A stretch of DNA of 40,480 nucleotides from Actinomycetota bacterium (lineage in GTDB: Bacteria; Actinomycetota; Actinomycetes; Mycobacteriales; HKI-0501): assembly GCA_030840805.1 (NCBI GenBank), contig JAVEDU010000063.1, positions 1 through 40,480 of the forward strand. Direction: 5' to 3'. The notes beneath the pieces were generated by a model. It saw nothing but the letters and a program-made list of their open reading frames with translations, did not search any database and was not told where the DNA came from. Shown here piece by piece: positions 24,721-34,061 of this stretch. Within the stretch, counting starts at the first letter, position 1; each line of letters opens with the position of its first letter. The position numbers and the translations under genes were made by a program.

Positions 24721-26163
24721 CTAGGACGAGGACTCGACGCTGTACGTCGCGAGGAACGCCTCGACGGCGGCGAGCGGCTCGGAGTAGTCGTAGCCGCGGA
24801 ACGCGTAGCCCTTCGCGACGAAGGGGGCGCCCGCGTAGAACATCTCGTACTGGTGGTGCCGCCCGGCGAACTCGGAGCCGATCATGTCCCAGGCGAGCTT
24901 GAAGAGCTTGATCCGCTCCTCGCTGGTGGTGCCGGGCGAGTGGACGTAGCGGTCCATGTCCGCGCGCGTCTGGAGGTTGGTGAGCTCCTTGATGCTGGAC
25001 GGGACCTGAAGCACCCCGCCGCCGACCAGCTCGCGGATGATGTGCAGCACCTTCGGGTACAGCTCGGCCTGCTGGCCCATCGCGCCGTACACGTACCGGC
25101 CGGCCGGCCGGAACATCCCGCGGTCGTCCACGGTCGACTCGTACTCGGCGGCCAGGACGGCGCCCTCGATCAGCGCGGCCATCGAGGCGAGCTCACCGAG
25201 GTTGCCCTGCACCGGCGGGAACTTGTCGATGCCGTTGACCTGGGTGATCTTCCGGGCGACGCCGAGCAGGAACTTCAGCTTGGCGACGAGCCGCATCTGT
25301 GCCTGGCTGTTGCCGAGGACATGCGCGCCGGTCTCGAAGAACTGGGCCCGGACACCGCTCACGTCCCGGTCCACGAACACCCGCTCCCACGGGATGAACA
25401 CGTCGTCGAACACCAGCAGCGCGTCCGACTCGTCGAACCGCGTCGACAGTGGATAGTCGAAGCTGCTCGGCTGACCCGGGGCGTACGGCCGGCGGCAGTA
25501 GAACTTCAGCCCCGGCGTCGCGACCGGCAGCACGAAGGAGATCGCGAAGTCCTTGTCGTCCGGCGTGAGCGGCTTGATGCAGCTGATCAGGATCTCGTCG
25601 GAGATGGTCGCGCCGGTGCCGAGCATCTGCGAACCGCGGACGACGATGCCGTCCTCGCGCTCGGCCACGACGCCGACCTGGATGAACTCGTCGTCCCAGC
25701 CGCTCGCGGTCGTGGCGCGGGAGTGCTGCGGCGGGATGATCGCGTACGACACGTAGAGGCTCTCGTCCAGCAGCCGCTCGAAGTACGCGGTCACGTTCCT
25801 GCCGAAGTCGCCGAACACCTCGGGCGCCGACGCGAACGCCGCCAGGAACGCGCCGACGTGGTCGGGACTGCGGCCGACGAAGCCGCCGGAGAGGTTCGCC
25901 CAGGAGGTGATCGCCGCGCGGCGGGCCCTCAGGTCCTCCCGGCTCCGCGGGATCATGAAGACCTTGTTCGCCTCGCGGCCGGTCTCCGGCGCGGTGTAGA
26001 TCATGTCGTTGGCGGGGTCGGCGGCGTGGTCGTACAGGCCCGCGACCGTCTTCACGATCCCCGCGAACGCCGGGTGGGACACGACGTCGCGCACCCGCTC
26101 CCCGTCGACGTAGATCTCCCGGTCGTCCTTCAGCGCGGCCAGGTACTCGGCTCCGGTGCGCAT
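24721..26163 (-). CDS. HpaB-type FADH2-dependent monooxygenase
   Basis: 480 residues resembling 4-hydroxyphenylacetate 3-hydroxylase large subunits and PvcC/HadA-type oxygenases: RTGAEYLAALKDDREIYVDG, HPAFAGIVKTVAGLYD, SYAIIPPQHSR, DDVFIPWERVFVDRDV and KLAWDMIGSEFAGRHHQYEMFYAG. The acyl-CoA-dehydrogenase-like fold binds FADH2 supplied by the HpaC-like reductase. Known relatives hydroxylate phenols or attack pyridine and other N-heterocycles. The amide hydrolases around it hint at a nitrogen-containing substrate. ATG 26163 overlaps the DUF2848 stop by one base. Confidence 0.9.
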   Translation of the reverse strand: MRTGAEYLAALKDDREIYVDGERVRDVVSHPAFAGIVKTVAGLYDHAADPANDMIYTAPETGREANKVFMIPRSREDLRARRAAITSWANLSGGFVGRSPDHVGAFLAAFASAPEVFGDFGRNVTAYFERLLDESLYVSYAIIPPQHSRATTASGWDDEFIQVGVVAEREDGIVVRGSQMLGTGATISDEILISCIKPLTPDDKDFAISFVLPVATPGLKFYCRRPYAPGQPSSFDYPLSTRFDESDALLVFDDVFIPWERVFVDRDVSGVRAQFFETGAHVLGNSQAQMRLVAKLKFLLGVARKITQVNGIDKFPPVQGNLGELASMAALIEGAVLAAEYESTVDDRGMFRPAGRYVYGAMGQQAELYPKVLHIIRELVGGGVLQVPSSIKELTNLQTRADMDRYVHSPGTTSEERIKLFKLAWDMIGSEFAGRHHQYEMFYAGAPFVAKGYAFRGYDYSEPLAAVEAFLATYSVESSS

Positions 26164-26825
26164 CAGCTCGTCCTCCGCTTCACGTCGTAGGTGTGGCTCA
26201 GCGCCGTGCCGTCGGGCAGCCGCAGTTCGAGCTCGTAGGTCGTGCCGTAGACGAAGGTGCCGCCGAGCAGCGGCAGGGTGCCGCAGAACATCACACCGTC
26301 GCCGGTCATCGGCCCGTTCACGGCCGCGAGCTTGTCGAGGAGCGTGGCGGGCGGCAGCATCGCCGCGAGCTTCCCCTGCTGGTACACCGCGCCGTCGAGC
26401 CGGCACGTGATCTCGATGTCGTCCCAGACCGCCATCGCGCGGTCCAGCGGGACCACCTGCGCGCTCACCGGCTTCGGCGCGGACGCCTTGGACTCCGGGA
26501 TGTCGCGCTTCTCGACCTCGCGGTCGGTGTGGTCGCTGCCCACGCCGAGGTACAGCGTGCCGCCAGCCGCGATCACCACCGGCTCGACCTCCCCGGACGT
26601 CGCCGCGCCGTCGACCTCGATGGCCGGCTCGGTCGTGGCGAGACCCACCGGGACCTCGTAGAACATCGGGACGGACGGCGGCGGCGCCACGCCGATGTGC
26701 GCCAGCTCGTCGATGTGCGCCTGGACGGCGGCCCGGTCGCGGGCCGTGTAGCCGGCGATCACGAGCCGTTGCGGCGTGAGCGAGACGCTCTCGCCGGAGC
26801 CGGCAACGCGGAAGGACAGGGTCAC
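26163..26825 (-). CDS. DUF2848 protein
   Basis: 220 residues of the DUF2848 family, which is related in fold to fumarylacetoacetate hydrolase-like proteins. Seen: PMFYEVPVGLATTEPAIEVD, LYLGVGSDHTDREVEK (probable metal or carboxylate site) and GDGVMFCGTLPLLGG. The function of DUF2848 is not known to me; in catabolic operons it could open or hydrate a ring-cleavage product. GTG 26825 overlaps the hydrolase gene stop by 4 bases and its own stop overlaps the HpaB start. Confidence 0.75.
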   Translation of the reverse strand: MTLSFRVAGSGESVSLTPQRLVIAGYTARDRAAVQAHIDELAHIGVAPPPSVPMFYEVPVGLATTEPAIEVDGAATSGEVEPVVIAAGGTLYLGVGSDHTDREVEKRDIPESKASAPKPVSAQVVPLDRAMAVWDDIEITCRLDGAVYQQGKLAAMLPPATLLDKLAAVNGPMTGDGVMFCGTLPLLGGTFVYGTTYELELRLPDGTALSHTYDVKRRTS

Positions 26826-27634
26826 GTTCTCTCCTGGGGTCGACGGAAGGTCGGGGTGACGGCGAGCTTGCGGTCGCCCAGCACGGGGAACTCGGTTCGG
26901 ATGTCGGTGACGGTCTGCAGGTCCAGGTCGGCGTACAGCACCTGCTCGTCGTCCCCGGCCTCGGCGACGACGCGCCCCCACGGGTCGACGACGACGCTGT
27001 GGCCCCCGAGCCGCACGTCGCCCTGCGCACCGACGGCGTTGCAGGCGAGCAGGTACACCTGGTTCTCCACGGCCCGGGCGCGGGTGAACAGCTGCCAGTG
27101 CTCCAGCCGTGCCGCGGGCCACGCCGCCGGGACCACGACCAGCTGCGCGCCGCGGTCCAGCAGCACCCGGTACAGCTCGGGGAAACGGAGGTCGTAGCAG
27201 GTGGTCATGCCGATCCGCCCGAGCGGCGTCTCGGCGACGTCGGCGCGGTCGCCCGCGCTGAGAAGCTCTGCCTCCTGCGACTTGTAGCCGAAGACGTGCA
27301 CCTTGCGGTAGTCCAGCAGCACCCCGCCGTCCGGCCCGAGCAGCACCGCGGTGTTGTAGAGCCGGCCCGTCGCGTCCCGCTCCAGCACGCTGCCCGCGTG
27401 GACGTGGGTGCCGAGCGTGCGCGCCCAGCCGGCAATCTCGCCGAGCAGCGGCCCGTCGAGGGCCTCGGCGAGCTCGGCGTACCGGTCGAAGGCGAAATAG
27501 CCGGGCGCCCACAGCTCGGGCAACACCACCAGATCCACATCGGACAGTCCACGGACGGTCTCGCCGACGCGGGCGACCCGGTCGGCCACCGGCTCGTCGA
27601 GCGGGCTGGCGAGCTGAACCAGGGCGATCTTCAT
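26822..27634 (-). CDS. Carbon-nitrogen hydrolase (nitrilase superfamily)
   Basis: 270 residues with the Glu-Lys-Cys triad: Glu40 (VVLPELWAPGY), Lys111 (LLDYRKVHVFGYKSQE) and Cys146 (MTTCYDLRFPE). Members hydrolyse amides, nitriles or N-carbamyl compounds; omega-amidase and N-carbamoyl-amino-acid relatives are similar. It lies directly after the GntR gene (ATGA overlap) and before DUF2848, so it acts in the same pathway. GAGGAG lies about 9 bases before ATG 27634. Confidence 0.88.
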   Translation of the reverse strand: MKIALVQLASPLDEPVADRVARVGETVRGLSDVDLVVLPELWAPGYFAFDRYAELAEALDGPLLGEIAGWARTLGTHVHAGSVLERDATGRLYNTAVLLGPDGGVLLDYRKVHVFGYKSQEAELLSAGDRADVAETPLGRIGMTTCYDLRFPELYRVLLDRGAQLVVVPAAWPAARLEHWQLFTRARAVENQVYLLACNAVGAQGDVRLGGHSVVVDPWGRVVAEAGDDEQVLYADLDLQTVTDIRTEFPVLGDRKLAVTPTFRRPQERT

Positions 27635-28314
27635 GACGGGTTGCTCCTCACCGTTGCGAGCCACGGCATGGCCGCGGCACTCCGGCCCGGCTGTCGCAGG
27701 GCCACCAGGGTGTTGTCGAGATGGGTCTGTACCGCGGTGACCGCGAGCGGCCCGTCGAGGGCGCGGAGCGCGGTCATGATCGCCGTGTGCTCGTCGATGA
27801 CCTCCTGGCCGCGGCCGGGCCCGGCGCTGACGGCCTTCAGGCCGAGCCGGATCTGCCGGTCGCGGAGGGTCTCGTAGAAGTCGGCGAGGACCGGGTTGCC
27901 CGCGGCCAGCACGATCGCCCGGTGGAACCGCCGGTCGGCCTCGATGAAGCCCCGGGTCTCCCCGGCGTCGAGCAGCTCCGTCTGCTCGCGCAGGAGGTCG
28001 GCCAGGTGGTCGACGAGCAGCTCCGGGGCCACCGCGACCTGGGCGGCGGCCCACTGCTCGACCACGACGCGGGCCTGCATGGTGGCGTTCACCTCGGCGT
28101 CGGACACCGGCGGTACGAACGCGCCCTTCTTCGGCATGATCTGGAGCAGGCCCTCGGCCTCCAGCCGCAGCAGCGCCTCCCGCACCGGGGTACGGGACAC
28201 GCCCGCCTCCGCGGCGAGGCCGGACTCGGACAGGAAGACGCCCTCGCTCTGCGGGAGGGCGGCAATGCGGTTCTTCAGCCAGCGATACGTCGTGTCCTGC
28301 GCGTTCGATGCCAC
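27631..28314 (-). CDS. GntR-family regulator with FCD domain (second)
   Basis: 227 residues. The HTH covers residues 8-70 (TYRWLKNRIAALPQSEGVFL, SRTPVREALLRLEAEGLLQI) and the FCD domain has DAEVNATMQARVVVEQWAA, EADRRFHRAIVLAAGNPVL and DEHTAIMTALRAL. As first gene of the island's main operon it is likely auto-regulated; a palindromic site lies 48 bases upstream. GTG 28314 is preceded by GAGAGGA at about 13 bases. It shares little sequence with the first GntR protein outside the HTH. Confidence 0.9.
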   Translation of the reverse strand: MASNAQDTTYRWLKNRIAALPQSEGVFLSESGLAAEAGVSRTPVREALLRLEAEGLLQIMPKKGAFVPPVSDAEVNATMQARVVVEQWAAAQVAVAPELLVDHLADLLREQTELLDAGETRGFIEADRRFHRAIVLAAGNPVLADFYETLRDRQIRLGLKAVSAGPGRGQEVIDEHTAIMTALRALDGPLAVTAVQTHLDNTLVALRQPGRSAAAMPWLATVRSNPS

Positions 28315-28361
28315 GAGCCACCGGTCCTCTCGTACGCGGGTGCTGTACGACTGCTACGCAG

Positions 28362-28373
28362 CTTGTATACAAG
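28362..28373. promoter_or_regulatory. Candidate GntR operator CTTGTATACAAG
   Basis: A perfect 12-base palindrome, typical of FCD-type GntR operators. It overlaps a TTGTAT -35-like box (28372-28367) with TACAGC 19 bases further on the minus strand, so binding should block the second GntR operon. The half-site TTGTAT also occurs on the minus strand in the first GntR region (20893-20888). Confidence 0.6.
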
Positions 28374-28610
28374 ATGGAAGTCGGCGAGGGGAAGGGCTGC
28401 GCGCGAACTTTTCCGGTTCGTTACCCGGCGGAGGCACCGGGCCCGGGCCGCGGGCAGCGCCGATTCCGTGGTTCTCACGGCGGCGGCGGACCGCCCGGGC
28501 GCGCGACCGCGGGATCCGGTACACGAACTCCGCCCACCCGGTTGACGGCGTGCACGGATTGTGCTGCGGGACTCCCTCAGCTCTCCGGCCGATCGGTCGA
28601 ATGGGGCGTC

Positions 28611-31600
28611 GTGACCGTGAATCCCTCGCCTGCCTGGCGTCGCCCCCCGCCGTGGGCCGCGTTCCTGGGTGCCGGCGTACCGGCCACGGTCGCCTTCTTC
28701 CTGTTGCCGCAGGGCACACCGCGGGCGGCCTGGGTGGTGCTCGCGCACCTCGTGGCCGCCGCCGCCATCGCCGTCGGGGTCCGGATGAATCCGACCGCGT
28801 CCCGGTGGGCCTGGGTCACCCTCGGCGCCTCGCAGCTCTTCGCCACCGCCGCGTGGGTCCTGTTCTACCTACTGCCGTCGGTCACCCACACCGCGCCGGG
28901 GTGGACGATGGCCGGGAACGTCCTGTTCCTGCTGTCCCTCGCCGTGGCGACGGTGAGCCTGGTCCTGCCGACCCGGCCGGGGGGATGGCGCGATCGCGTC
29001 GTGGTGGTCGACGCCCTGCTGGTCACCCTCGGCGTCGGTGTGCCGCTGTGGGTGTTCGTCATCGGGCCCGCGGCGACCGCCTCCGTGGGTGCGCTCGGCA
29101 CAGCGGCGCGGGTCGTCACCGTGGCGTATCTCGCGATCGCGCTGGTGCTCCTCGCGCTCGCGGCGCGACTCGGTTTCCTGGACGGCGGTTCCCGGCGCGC
29201 GCAGCTCCTCGTCGGCTGGGCGGTGTGCCAGCTCGTCGCCGACAGTCTCTACTTCAAGCAGGCACTCGACGGCACGTTCACGCTGGGTGGGCCGGTGTTC
29301 GCGCCGTGGATGCTGTCGTTCGCGTTCCTCGGCGCGGCGGCACTGCACCCCTCCGGCGCGACCCGGTCCGCCCGGCGGCCGGTGGGCGGTCCCACCCCGC
29401 GGCGGCGTCTCGCCATCCTCGTCGCCGCGGTGGCGCCGCTGCCGGTACTGGTGTTCCTCCACATCGTCAGGCAGTCCGCGGACGGCATCTGGGTGATCGC
29501 GGCGGCCTCGGTCGCCATGACGGCACTGGCGCTCGTCCGCACCACCCGCGCGGGAGGAACGGCCACGCCGGCCGTGCGGCGCGCGCTCCGTCGGTCCACG
29601 CTGCGGCTGGTCGCCGCGTTCGTCGTCTGCGCGTTCCTGCCGCTGGCGAGCCTGGCGTACATCGGCGTGTACCAGTCCCGGCAGACCATGTCGGACCAGA
29701 TCCGCGGGCGGATGGCCACCGTGTCCGAGGCGAGCGGCACCTACGTCGCCGGGCAGCTGGAGGGCGTCGCGAGCCTGGTCCGGTCGTACGCCGAGCGGCG
29801 GTCCCTGGTGACCGCCCTCGACGGCGCCCCGGACCTGCCGGGCATCGAGCGGCACCTCGCCGAGCTCCAGGCCGCCCATCTGGAGGTGATCGCCGCCCTG
29901 GTCCTGGACCCCCGCGGCCGGGTCGTGGCCATCGCGCCGACCACCACGGATGTCGTCGGGCGCGACTTCTCCGACCGGGACTACTTCCGGGGCGCGCTGA
30001 CGGCCGACAGCACCTACGTCTCCTCGGCCTTCGCCGCCGAGCTCCCGGGACACCCCCGGGCCATCGGGATCGCCGCACCGATACACGACGCGTACGGACG
30101 CGTCGTCGGGGTCCTCGCCATGGGCTACCGCCTCGACGGGGTCCGCACGTACGCGGAGAAGCTGGGCAACGCGCAGCACGTGGACCTCACGATCACCGAT
30201 CAGACCGGCACCGTCCTGGCGGGCGCCGGGAGCGCCCCCAGCGGGATGGTGTCCGTCGCGACGGATCCGCGGATCGCCGCGGCGCTCTCCGGCCGCGCCG
30301 GGACGACCTCGGTCCGGACCGCGGACGGCCCCACCATCTCCTCCTACCACCGCGTGCCGCAGTACGGGTGGGTGGTGCTCGCCGAGACGCCGGAAAGTGT
30401 GGCGTTCGCCGCCGTGGACCGACTCGCGGACCGCCTCGTCGCCGTCGCCGTGCTGCTCGGGCAGGTCCTCCTGGCCTTCCTGATCACCGCGGTGCGGTCC
30501 GACCGCCGCCGGTACCTGACCGAGGTGCAGCTCGGGGACCGCGAGGAGCACCTCCGCGGCATCCTCGAGGCGGCGGGCGACGCCTTCATCGCCGTGGACA
30601 CCGGCAACCGGATCACCGAGTGGAATGCCCAGGCCACCGCCATCTTCGGGTACGCCCGCGCGGACGTCGTCGGTGCCGAGCTGGCCGAGCTCATCCTCCC
30701 GGCCGACGCCCGCGAGGACGCACCGCTCCTGGCCCTGGGCGCCGTCCCGCGGAACCTCGGCCGGCGGATCGAGATCACCGCACAGCGAGCGGACGGCGCG
30801 CGGTTCCCCGCCGAGCTGACCCCGTGGGCGACCCCGCACGACGGACCGGCCACGTTCAACGTGTTCCTCCGCGACGTCACCGACCGCAAGCGGCACGAAG
30901 CGGAGATCGCTGCGGCCCGCGACGCCGCGCTGGCGGCGTCCCAGCTCAAGTCGGAGTTCGTGGCCAACATGAGCCACGAGATCCGGACACCCATGAACGG
31001 CGTGCTCGGCATGTCGTCGCTGCTGCTGGACACCGCGCTGGACCCGGTGCAGCGCGACTACGCGGAGACGGTCCACAACTCGGCCGAGGCCCTGCTGACG
31101 GTCCTCAACGACATCCTGGACTTCTCCAAGATCGAGGCGGGCAAGCTCGACGTCGAGGTGGCCGACTTCCACCTGCGGCGTCTCGTCGAGGACGTCGTCG
31201 GCCTGGGGGCCGTGGCCGGTCAGGACAAGGGACTCGAGGTCACCGCGCTGGTGGATCCCGAGGTGCCGGCCGCGGTGTGCGGCGACTCGCACCGGCTGCG
31301 GCAGGTGCTGACCAACCTGGTCGGCAACGCGGTGAAGTTCACCGAACGCGGTGAGGTCGTCCTGCACGTCTCCACCACGGCGGACGGCGTCCGGTTCACC
31401 GTGCGGGACACCGGGATCGGGATCACCCCGGAACAGGGTGAGCGGCTGTTCCAGGCGTTCTCCCAAGCCGACACCTCGACCACCCGGCGGTACGGCGGGA
31501 CGGGACTCGGCCTGACCATCTGCCGGCAGCTCGTCGAGCTCATGGGCGGTGCGCTGCGGTTCAGCAGCGAGCCGGGAGCCGGCACGACGTTCCGGGTCGA

Positions 31601-32855
31601 CCTGCCCCTGACATCGGTCGCTCCGCCACCCGCGCCGATCCCCGTCCGCGGATATCCGACCGATGCCCGCGTGCTCGTCGTCGACGACAACGCGACGAAC
31701 CGCAAGGTGCTCCGGCAGTTCCTCGCGTCCTGGTCGCTCCAGCCGGAGTGCGTCCCCGACGGCCCGGCCGCGCTCGCCGCGCTGCGCGCCGCCGCGGCCG
31801 AGGGAACGCCGTTCCGTGCCGTCGTGCTGGACATGAACATGCCCGGCATGACCGGGCTCGAGGTGGCCCGCCAGGTCGGCGCCGACCGCGCCCTCGCCGG
31901 GACACCGATGGCGCTGCTGACGTCCGGCAGCAGCCAGGACGAGGCCGCGGCGGTCCGCGCGGCGGACGTGGGCGTGTACCTCACCAAGCCCGTCCGGGAG
32001 GCCCAGCTGTACGCCGGGCTGAGCCGACTGCTCGGCCAGAGTGCGCCCGTCGTCGCGGCCACCGCCGCGAACCCGGCCGCGCCCCGTTTTCCGCACCGGC
32101 TGCTCGTCGCCGAGGACAACCCGGTGAACCAGCAGGTCGTCCTGGCGATGCTCGACTCCCTCGGGTTCGACGCGGACGTCGCGGTCGACGGCCAGCACGC
32201 GGTCGAGCTCGTCTCGGTCGGGGACTACGCGGCCGTGCTGATGGACTGCCAGATGCCGCGCCTCGACGGGTACGCCGCGACCCGCGCCATCCGCCGGGTG
32301 CGCGGCCCGCAGTCCGGGGTACCGGTCATCGCCCTCACCGCGTCGGCCCTCGCCGACGACGAGCAGCGTTGCCGGGACGCGGGGATGGACGACTTCGTCA
32401 CCAAGCCGCTGCGTCCCGAGGTCCTCGGCCGCGTGCTCGCCCGCTGGCTCTCGGATGCCCGCGCGAACCCGGAGCGCCCGGCCCCGGCGGCCGTGCCGAT
32501 CCCGGAACGTCCGGCGGCGGCCGACGATCCGCTGGACCGAACCGCGCTGGCCCAGCTCGCCGAGGTCGGTTCCGGGCTGCTCGAGAGCGTGGTGACGGCG
32601 TTCCTCGGCACCGTGGCGGAGCGGATGCCGGAGCTGCGGGCCGCGGTCGCCGACGGCGCCGCGGCCGACATCGCCCGGATCGCTCACGGCGTGCGCGGGA
32701 GCGCCGGATACGTCGGCGCCACGGCGCTCGCGACGGCCTACGGCGTGCTCGAGACCGCGGACGTGTCCCGGTCCGCCGACCTGCTCGCCGTGGTCGAGGC
32801 CGAGCTCGCCCCCGCCGTCGAGGCACTCCGGGGCCTGCACAGCGACGCGCACTGA
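28611..32855 (+). CDS. Hybrid sensor histidine kinase: membrane helices, Cache, PAS, HisKA, HATPase, REC, REC, HPt
   Basis: 1414 residues. Multiple membrane helices occupy about 1-320. An extracellular Cache-type sensor (about 350-600) lies between two further helices (near 330 and 612). PAS spans about 644-765; HisKA has [12 protein letters not shown] with His789; HATPase (about 887-1000) has [17 protein letters not shown] and GGTGLGL. REC1 has Asp1074 (VVLDMNMPG), REC2 Asp1212 (VLMDCQMPR), and the C-terminal HPt has His1359 ([14 protein letters not shown]). A whole phosphorelay is therefore in one protein. GTG 28611 has no clear ribosome site; GTG 28617 is possible. No cognate output regulator gene is adjacent. 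Confidence 0.93.
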   Translation: MTVNPSPAWRRPPPWAAFLGAGVPATVAFFLLPQGTPRAAWVVLAHLVAAAAIAVGVRMNPTASRWAWVTLGASQLFATAAWVLFYLLPSVTHTAPGWTMAGNVLFLLSLAVATVSLVLPTRPGGWRDRVVVVDALLVTLGVGVPLWVFVIGPAATASVGALGTAARVVTVAYLAIALVLLALAARLGFLDGGSRRAQLLVGWAVCQLVADSLYFKQALDGTFTLGGPVFAPWMLSFAFLGAAALHPSGATRSARRPVGGPTPRRRLAILVAAVAPLPVLVFLHIVRQSADGIWVIAAASVAMTALALVRTTRAGGTATPAVRRALRRSTLRLVAAFVVCAFLPLASLAYIGVYQSRQTMSDQIRGRMATVSEASGTYVAGQLEGVASLVRSYAERRSLVTALDGAPDLPGIERHLAELQAAHLEVIAALVLDPRGRVVAIAPTTTDVVGRDFSDRDYFRGALTADSTYVSSAFAAELPGHPRAIGIAAPIHDAYGRVVGVLAMGYRLDGVRTYAEKLGNAQHVDLTITDQTGTVLAGAGSAPSGMVSVATDPRIAAALSGRAGTTSVRTADGPTISSYHRVPQYGWVVLAETPESVAFAAVDRLADRLVAVAVLLGQVLLAFLITAVRSDRRRYLTEVQLGDREEHLRGILEAAGDAFIAVDTGNRITEWNAQATAIFGYARADVVGAELAELILPADAREDAPLLALGAVPRNLGRRIEITAQRADGARFPAELTPWATPHDGPATFNVFLRDVTDRKRHEAEIAAARDAALAASQLKSEFVANMSHEIRTPMNGVLGMSSLLLDTALDPVQRDYAETVHNSAEALLTVLNDILDFSKIEAGKLDVEVADFHLRRLVEDVVGLGAVAGQDKGLEVTALVDPEVPAAVCGDSHRLRQVLTNLVGNAVKFTERGEVVLHVSTTADGVRFTVRDTGIGITPEQGERLFQAFSQADTSTTRRYGGTGLGLTICRQLVELMGGALRFSSEPGAGTTFRVDLPLTSVAPPPAPIPVRGYPTDARVLVVDDNATNRKVLRQFLASWSLQPECVPDGPAALAALRAAAAEGTPFRAVVLDMNMPGMTGLEVARQVGADRALAGTPMALLTSGSSQDEAAAVRAADVGVYLTKPVREAQLYAGLSRLLGQSAPVVAATAANPAAPRFPHRLLVAEDNPVNQQVVLAMLDSLGFDADVAVDGQHAVELVSVGDYAAVLMDCQMPRLDGYAATRAIRRVRGPQSGVPVIALTASALADDEQRCRDAGMDDFVTKPLRPEVLGRVLARWLSDARANPERPAPAAVPIPERPAAADDPLDRTALAQLAEVGSGLLESVVTAFLGTVAERMPELRAAVADGAAADIARIAHGVRGSAGYVGATALATAYGVLETADVSRSADLLAVVEAELAPAVEALRGLHSDAH

Positions 32856-32911
32856 GCCGGCGCGCGGGGAACCCGCGGACCGGGACGGTTCCCACGCCAC
32901 CTCCCGGTTCC

Positions 32912-32924
32912 TATCGTGACCCCA
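32912..32924 (+). promoter_or_regulatory. Leaderless -10 box before the methyltransferase gene
   Basis: TATCGT (32912-32917) ends 6 bases before ATG 32924. No ribosome site precedes the ATG. It suggests a promoter separate from that of the hybrid kinase. Confidence 0.5.
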
Positions 32925-33625
32925 TGGCCTCGAGGAGACCGCGGAACACGGCCCGCACCGGACTCGGGTTCGCCCTCGAGGCGGCCCGGAGCCTCCGGTC
33001 CACGGGTTCCCTCACGCCGAGCGGCCGCCGTCTCGCCGAGCGGCTCGCCGACCCCGTCGCGTCGGTACCGTCCCCGGTGACCGTGCTGGAGGTCGGCGCC
33101 GGCACGGGTGTCGTGACCCGCGCGATTGCCGCCCGGCTTCGCTCGGCGGACCGCCTGGACGCCGTCGAGGTCAACCCCCGCTTCGCCGAGATCCTGAGGA
33201 CCTCACTCGTCGACGACCCCGTGCTGGCCGCGGTGGCCGACCGGGTCCGGGTCCTCCCCCGGTCGATCACCGAGATCCGCCTCGACCGGCGGTACGACAC
33301 GATCATCTCGGGTCTGCCGTTCATGAACTTCGACCCGGCCGAGGTGCGGAACATCCTCGACCGGTACCTCGCGGCACTCGTCCCGGGCGGGCAGCTGGTG
33401 CTCTACGGGTACGTCGGGACCCAGGTCGCGCGCAGGCTCGTCGGCAGCCGCACCGACGGGGCCCGCCCGCGGGCGGTCGGCGCCGTGCTGGCGGACTTCG
33501 AACGCGACTACGGCTGCGGCCACGCCGTCGTGTGGCGCAACCTGCCACCCGCCCGGATCCGCCATCTGCGCGCACCCGCTCCCTCGCCGCCCGCCTCGGC
33601 AGCGACGCGGGGTCCTAACAGCTGA
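32924..33625 (+). CDS. Class I SAM methyltransferase, phospholipid N-methyltransferase (PmtA)-like
   Basis: 233 residues. Motif I is VLEVGAGTGVVTRAIAARL, the acidic loop LDAVEVNPRFAEIL follows, and SGLPFMNFDPAEVRNILDRY is close to the PmtA motif after strand 4. Relatives methylate phosphatidylethanolamine or act on other lipids; a role here is inferred only. A basic N-terminal stretch (RRPRNTARTG) could touch membranes. It lies 68 bases after the hybrid kinase, and its last 11 bases overlap the convergent secreted protein gene. Confidence 0.82.
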   Translation: MASRRPRNTARTGLGFALEAARSLRSTGSLTPSGRRLAERLADPVASVPSPVTVLEVGAGTGVVTRAIAARLRSADRLDAVEVNPRFAEILRTSLVDDPVLAAVADRVRVLPRSITEIRLDRRYDTIISGLPFMNFDPAEVRNILDRYLAALVPGGQLVLYGYVGTQVARRLVGSRTDGARPRAVGAVLADFERDYGCGHAVVWRNLPPARIRHLRAPAPSPPASAATRGPNS

Positions 33626-34061
33626 TCTTGCCGGTGCCCGGCCGGGTCCACCGGCAGGAGTCCACGAGCACGTTGCCCGCGCTCCGGAGGAGGGCGGTGT
33701 CCCTGTCGTTGTTCCACACGTAGGCGTTCCGCCGCTGGTACCGGTAGGTCGAGGTGTCGGTTCCGGTGCCGGTGCGCACGGTGACGGTCGACCCGGCGCG
33801 GAGGGTGTACGTGCCGAAGAGGTAGATGTGGCCGCTGGTGTCCCGCAGGGTCCAGTTCTTCAGGGACACGGCCCGCGTGCCGGTGTTGGCGATCCGCACG
33901 TACTCGGCGTTGAGGGACCCGTTCGAGCCGTCGTCCCGGCCCGGCGAGTCGTAGTGGACGTACGTGATCTGCACGGCGGACGCGGCGTGCGCCGGGAGGG
34001 CCGACGCGGGAGCCAGCGTGGCGAGGAGACCGACCAGGACCGCCGCGATGCGTGTGCGCAC
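33615..34061 (-). CDS. Secreted lamin-tail-domain-like protein
   Basis: 148 residues. A signal peptide (RIAAVLVGLLATLAPASALP, cleavage near AHA-AS) is followed by an Ig-like LTD: ITYVHYDSPGRDDGSNGSLN, EYVRIANTGTRAVSLKNWTL, RDTSGHIYLFGTYTLRAGS and YVWNNDRDTALLRSAGNVLVD. Two Cys residues near the C-terminus (DSCRW and ISC) could form a disulfide. Lamin-tail domains in bacteria mediate surface binding; the partner is unknown. GTG 34061 places the signal peptide at the extreme N-terminus; no strong ribosome site is visible. Confidence 0.83.
   Translation of the reverse strand: MRTRIAAVLVGLLATLAPASALPAHAASAVQITYVHYDSPGRDDGSNGSLNAEYVRIANTGTRAVSLKNWTLRDTSGHIYLFGTYTLRAGSTVTVRTGTGTDTSTYRYQRRNAYVWNNDRDTALLRSAGNVLVDSCRWTRPGTGKISC

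Noticed and set aside
28869-32900. Very long open frame (over 1300 codons) opposite the hybrid kinase
   Set aside because: It is rich in Arg, Gly and Pro with no domain, and the plus strand holds a complete, well-ordered kinase. High GC content creates such frames.
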